DNA of 64,000 nt from Psychroserpens burtonensis DSM 12212. Lineage in GTDB: Bacteria; Bacteroidota; Bacteroidia; Flavobacteriales; Flavobacteriaceae. The stretch lies in NCBI RefSeq assembly GCF_000425305.1, contig NZ_AUDE01000010.1, forward strand, positions 1 through 64,000, read 5' to 3'. Under the pieces are notes generated by a model. The model was given only the letters and a program-made list of their open reading frames with translations, was not told the DNA's origin and did no database searches. This document shows, one piece after another, positions 61,994 through 64,000 of this stretch (position 1 is its first letter; the number at the start of each line of letters is the position of its first letter). The position numbers were made by a program, and so were the translations under genes.

Positions 61994-62875
61994 ATGGAAA
62001 ATTCAAATAGTAAGGGTACAGGATTAAAAATTGCTTTAGGAATATTAGTTGTATTATTTCTAGGTACCGGGTTTTATACATCGAAACTTTACAACGAGAA
62101 AAAAGAAAACGAAGCCTCTTTAACTCGTGAAAAGGAGCAAGTAATGGCAGATTTAAGTACAATGGCTAAACAATATGATGTTGCTATTGCTGATAATGAA
62201 GTTTCTAATGAGCGTTTAGAAGAAGCTAGAGGGCGAATTCAAGGTTTAATGGATTCATTGAAAATTTCTCAAAATAGTGTAAGTAGCTTATGGAGATACA
62301 AAAAGAAATTCATGGCTTTGCAGGAGGAAATGACTGTTTTAATGACTGAAAATGATAATCTCAAAGTTGAAAACTCATTTTTAGCGTCTTCTTTAGATAG
62401 TACAAATGTGCAATTAGCAGAACGTACAGTCTTTACAGATTCACTGTTAGTTCAAAATTCACAATTAGCAGAAGTGGTAGAAAATGCAGCTGTTTTACAA
62501 ACAACAGATCTTAAGGGGTTTGGGGTTATAGAGAGAAGCTCAGGTAAATTAATACCTACAGAAAGAGCTGGTCGTAGTGATAAAATTAGAGTGTGCTATA
62601 CGGTTGCTAAAAATAGATTAGTTGGTGCTGGTGATAAAGAATTATATGTTCAGGTTTTAGACCCTAAAAACAATGTGTTAGGTTCTAACGAGCAAATCCA
62701 ATTTGATGACACGGTTTTAAATTATAGCTTAATTAGCAAGTTTAATTATGAAAATAGGAATTTGAATATTTGTGAGTTCGTTGCTCCAAATGATGACTTT
62801 GAAAAAGGGCGTTATATTGTTAACGTATTTAATAACAAAGAATTGATTTCATCTTCAGAATTTACACTGAGATAA
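61994..62875 (+). CDS. coiled-coil protein with one N-terminal membrane helix
   Basis: A 293-aa protein: helix at about 12-29 (LKIALGILVVLFLGTGFYTSK), a coiled coil (about 32-165; KEQVMADLSTMAKQYDVA and RYKKKFMALQEEMTVLMTEND) and a C-terminal strand-rich domain (IRVCYTVAKNRLVGAGDKELY ... FEKGRYIVNVFNN). No family recognised with certainty. It lies between the two hut loci on the other strand and has its own terminator. Confidence 0.85.
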   Translation: MENSNSKGTGLKIALGILVVLFLGTGFYTSKLYNEKKENEASLTREKEQVMADLSTMAKQYDVAIADNEVSNERLEEARGRIQGLMDSLKISQNSVSSLWRYKKKFMALQEEMTVLMTENDNLKVENSFLASSLDSTNVQLAERTVFTDSLLVQNSQLAEVVENAAVLQTTDLKGFGVIERSSGKLIPTERAGRSDKIRVCYTVAKNRLVGAGDKELYVQVLDPKNNVLGSNEQIQFDDTVLNYSLISKFNYENRNLNICEFVAPNDDFEKGRYIVNVFNNKELISSSEFTLR

Positions 62876-62900
62876 ATATAATATAGTTTAGGTTATAGAT

Positions 62901-62930
62901 CCGGAAGTTCAATTGAGCTTCCGGGTTTTT
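62901..62930 (+). terminator. terminator of the coiled-coil membrane gene
   Basis: Stem CCGGAAG (62901-62907) / CTTCCGG (62918-62924), ten-base loop, then G and a long T run. Confidence 0.8.
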
Positions 62931-63054
62931 TTTATTTATAAATTATTGAGAAAGTTGAGCTATATATAATTCTCTTATCTTCCTAAACTTGTTAAAGGTC
63001 AACTGAACAATTTCTTTTACGATTCATTTTGAAAGTATTTTAGTTTCAGACAAA

Positions 63055-64000
63055 TTAAAATTTCTCACCATTAATTATAACAGTTTCAATAGCATTATCA
63101 CCAAAAGCATAAGGTAAGTGGTAGTAGCTAGGAAGTTTCTTAGTAATAATCAAGTTGGCTTTTTTTCCTCTACAAATACTTCCGTAAAGATTAGAAATAC
63201 CCATCGCGTATGCGCCATTTATAGTCGCTGCATTTATGGCTTCTTCCGGCGTTAATTTCATTTTAATGCATGCCGTAGAAACTACGAAATTCATATTTCC
63301 ACTAGGTGTAGAGCCTGGATTGTAGTCTGTGGCTAAAGCCAATGGTAATCCCGCGTCTATAATTGCTCGACCTGGAGTGTAAGGAATACTTAAAAAATAC
63401 GAGCATGACGGAAGCGCCACAGCTATCGTATTAGACTGCTGTAAAGCCGTAATATCAACGCTATTGAGTTCTTCTAGATGATCTACAGAAAGTGCGTTGT
63501 ATTTAACGCCAAGTGCAACACCTCCAAAAGCATTAAATTGGTTGACATGTATTTTTGGCGTCATGCCATGTTCTATTCCTGCTTTTAAAACACGTTCAGT
63601 ATCCTCTAGATTAAAATAGCCTTTCTCGCAAAAGACATCAATATAATCTGCTAAGTTGTCTTTGGCAACTGCTGGAATCATCTCATTAACAACCAAATCA
63701 ATAAATCCTTTCTTATCGTCTTTAAACGCTTTTGGTAGTGCATGAGCTGCTAATAATGTCGGTTTAATGCTAATTGGGAAGTTATGTTTTAATCGCTTAA
63801 TAACACGAAGCATTTTTAGTTCTGCTTCAATTGTGAGACCATAACCGGATTTTACTTCTATGGCACCTGTACCTAATTTTATAACTTCGGTTAATCGCTT
63901 GGAAGCTTGATTGTACAAATCATCTTCTGAGGTGTTTTGTAACGTTTCTGCAGAATTTAAAATCCCTCCACCACGATTGGCAATGTCTTCATAAGAAAGA
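63055..64000 (-). CDS. hutI: imidazolonepropionase, N-terminus beyond the window
   Basis: An amidohydrolase of histidine degradation, opening imidazolonepropionate to formimidoylglutamate, the substrate of HutG. The frame is open to position 64000. Motifs: GTGAIEVKSGYGLTIEAELKML, LLAAHALP, IDVFCEKGYF, KIHVNQFNAFGG, SVDHLEELN and ALATDYNPGS. It ends near GDNAIETVIINGEKF. The first metal-binding His pair lies outside. Confidence 0.94.
   Translation of the reverse strand, partial: LSYEDIANRGGGILNSAETLQNTSEDDLYNQASKRLTEVIKLGTGAIEVKSGYGLTIEAELKMLRVIKRLKHNFPISIKPTLLAAHALPKAFKDDKKGFIDLVVNEMIPAVAKDNLADYIDVFCEKGYFNLEDTERVLKAGIEHGMTPKIHVNQFNAFGGVALGVKYNALSVDHLEELNSVDITALQQSNTIAVALPSCSYFLSIPYTPGRAIIDAGLPLALATDYNPGSTPSGNMNFVVSTACIKMKLTPEEAINAATINGAYAMGISNLYGSICRGKKANLIITKKLPSYYHLPYAFGDNAIETVIINGEKF

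Noticed and set aside
1-64000. CRISPR arrays, tRNA and rRNA genes
   Set aside because: I looked for regularly spaced direct repeats, cloverleaf-like segments with CCA-type ends and rRNA-like stretches in the gaps and saw none.

Overview
The window looks like chromosomal DNA of a marine flavobacterium (Bacteroidota, Flavobacteriaceae, around the Olleya/Psychroserpens/Winogradskyella/Lacinutrix group). The DNA is AT-rich, promoters match the Bacteroidota -7 consensus TAnnTTTG, and Shine-Dalgarno sites are mostly absent. There is a menaquinone pathway, a proteorhodopsin with a divergent beta-carotene-cleavage gene, and several families typical of Flavobacteriia (DUF2853, DUF2490, DUF6638-like, a short MenE, a CAL67264-type small membrane protein). 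I see no rRNA, tRNA, CRISPR array or phage.

Layout. 1-0.3 kb: N-terminal part of an IS1595-type transposase running off the left edge. 0.57-2.9 kb: 5-oxoprolinase pxpABC with overlapping genes. 3.0-5.0 kb: an exported protein, then a multi-pass membrane protein overlapping a histidine kinase that has no response regulator beside it. 5.0-8.7 kb (minus): RluA-type pseudouridine synthase, panB, a repeat-filled gap, serine dehydratase. 8.9-13.4 kb: collagen-like lipoprotein, dnaK, blh and proteorhodopsin. 13.6-17.7 kb: RlmI-like methyltransferase, nitronate monooxygenase, YtxH protein, a GNAT pseudogene and an esterase. 17.8-36 kb: all the classical menaquinone genes (hotdog thioesterase/menI candidate, menF, menD, menB, menA, menC, menE) interleaved with unrelated genes: a tricorn-like protease, an S1-domain protein, a UPF0173 hydrolase, an SDR pseudogene, a sterol-desaturase-like protein and a carbonic anhydrase lipoprotein. 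36-43.4 kb: a vWA protein plus a broken MIDAS-less paralogue, an M24 peptidase, an MFS transporter and a carboxyltransferase. 43.5-46.7 kb: DoxX / FMN reductase / MarR / two pirins behind an 18-bp perfect palindrome. 47-50 kb: ettA and a lipoprotein hydrolase. 50.4-60.3 kb: a ten-gene, one-direction neighbourhood built round a coiled-coil protein, a divergent AAA+ ATPase and several membrane proteins, with no recognised function. 60.4-64 kb: histidine utilisation (hutG with GNAT, hutI running off the right edge) flanking a coiled-coil membrane protein.

The best candidates for undescribed biology are: (1) the 50.4-60.3 kb coiled-coil/AAA+/membrane gene set; (2) a strongly over-represented octamer CTTCGGAA (21 sites found by eye, both strands, all three reading frames, using rare codons), which behaves like a DNA-level signal; (3) perfect palindromes in the promoters of the MarR operon and the DUF2490/carbonic anhydrase pair. 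Three nearby pseudogenes carry clear point lesions (GNAT, SDR, vWA paralogue), and families of intergenic hairpin repeats fill many gaps.
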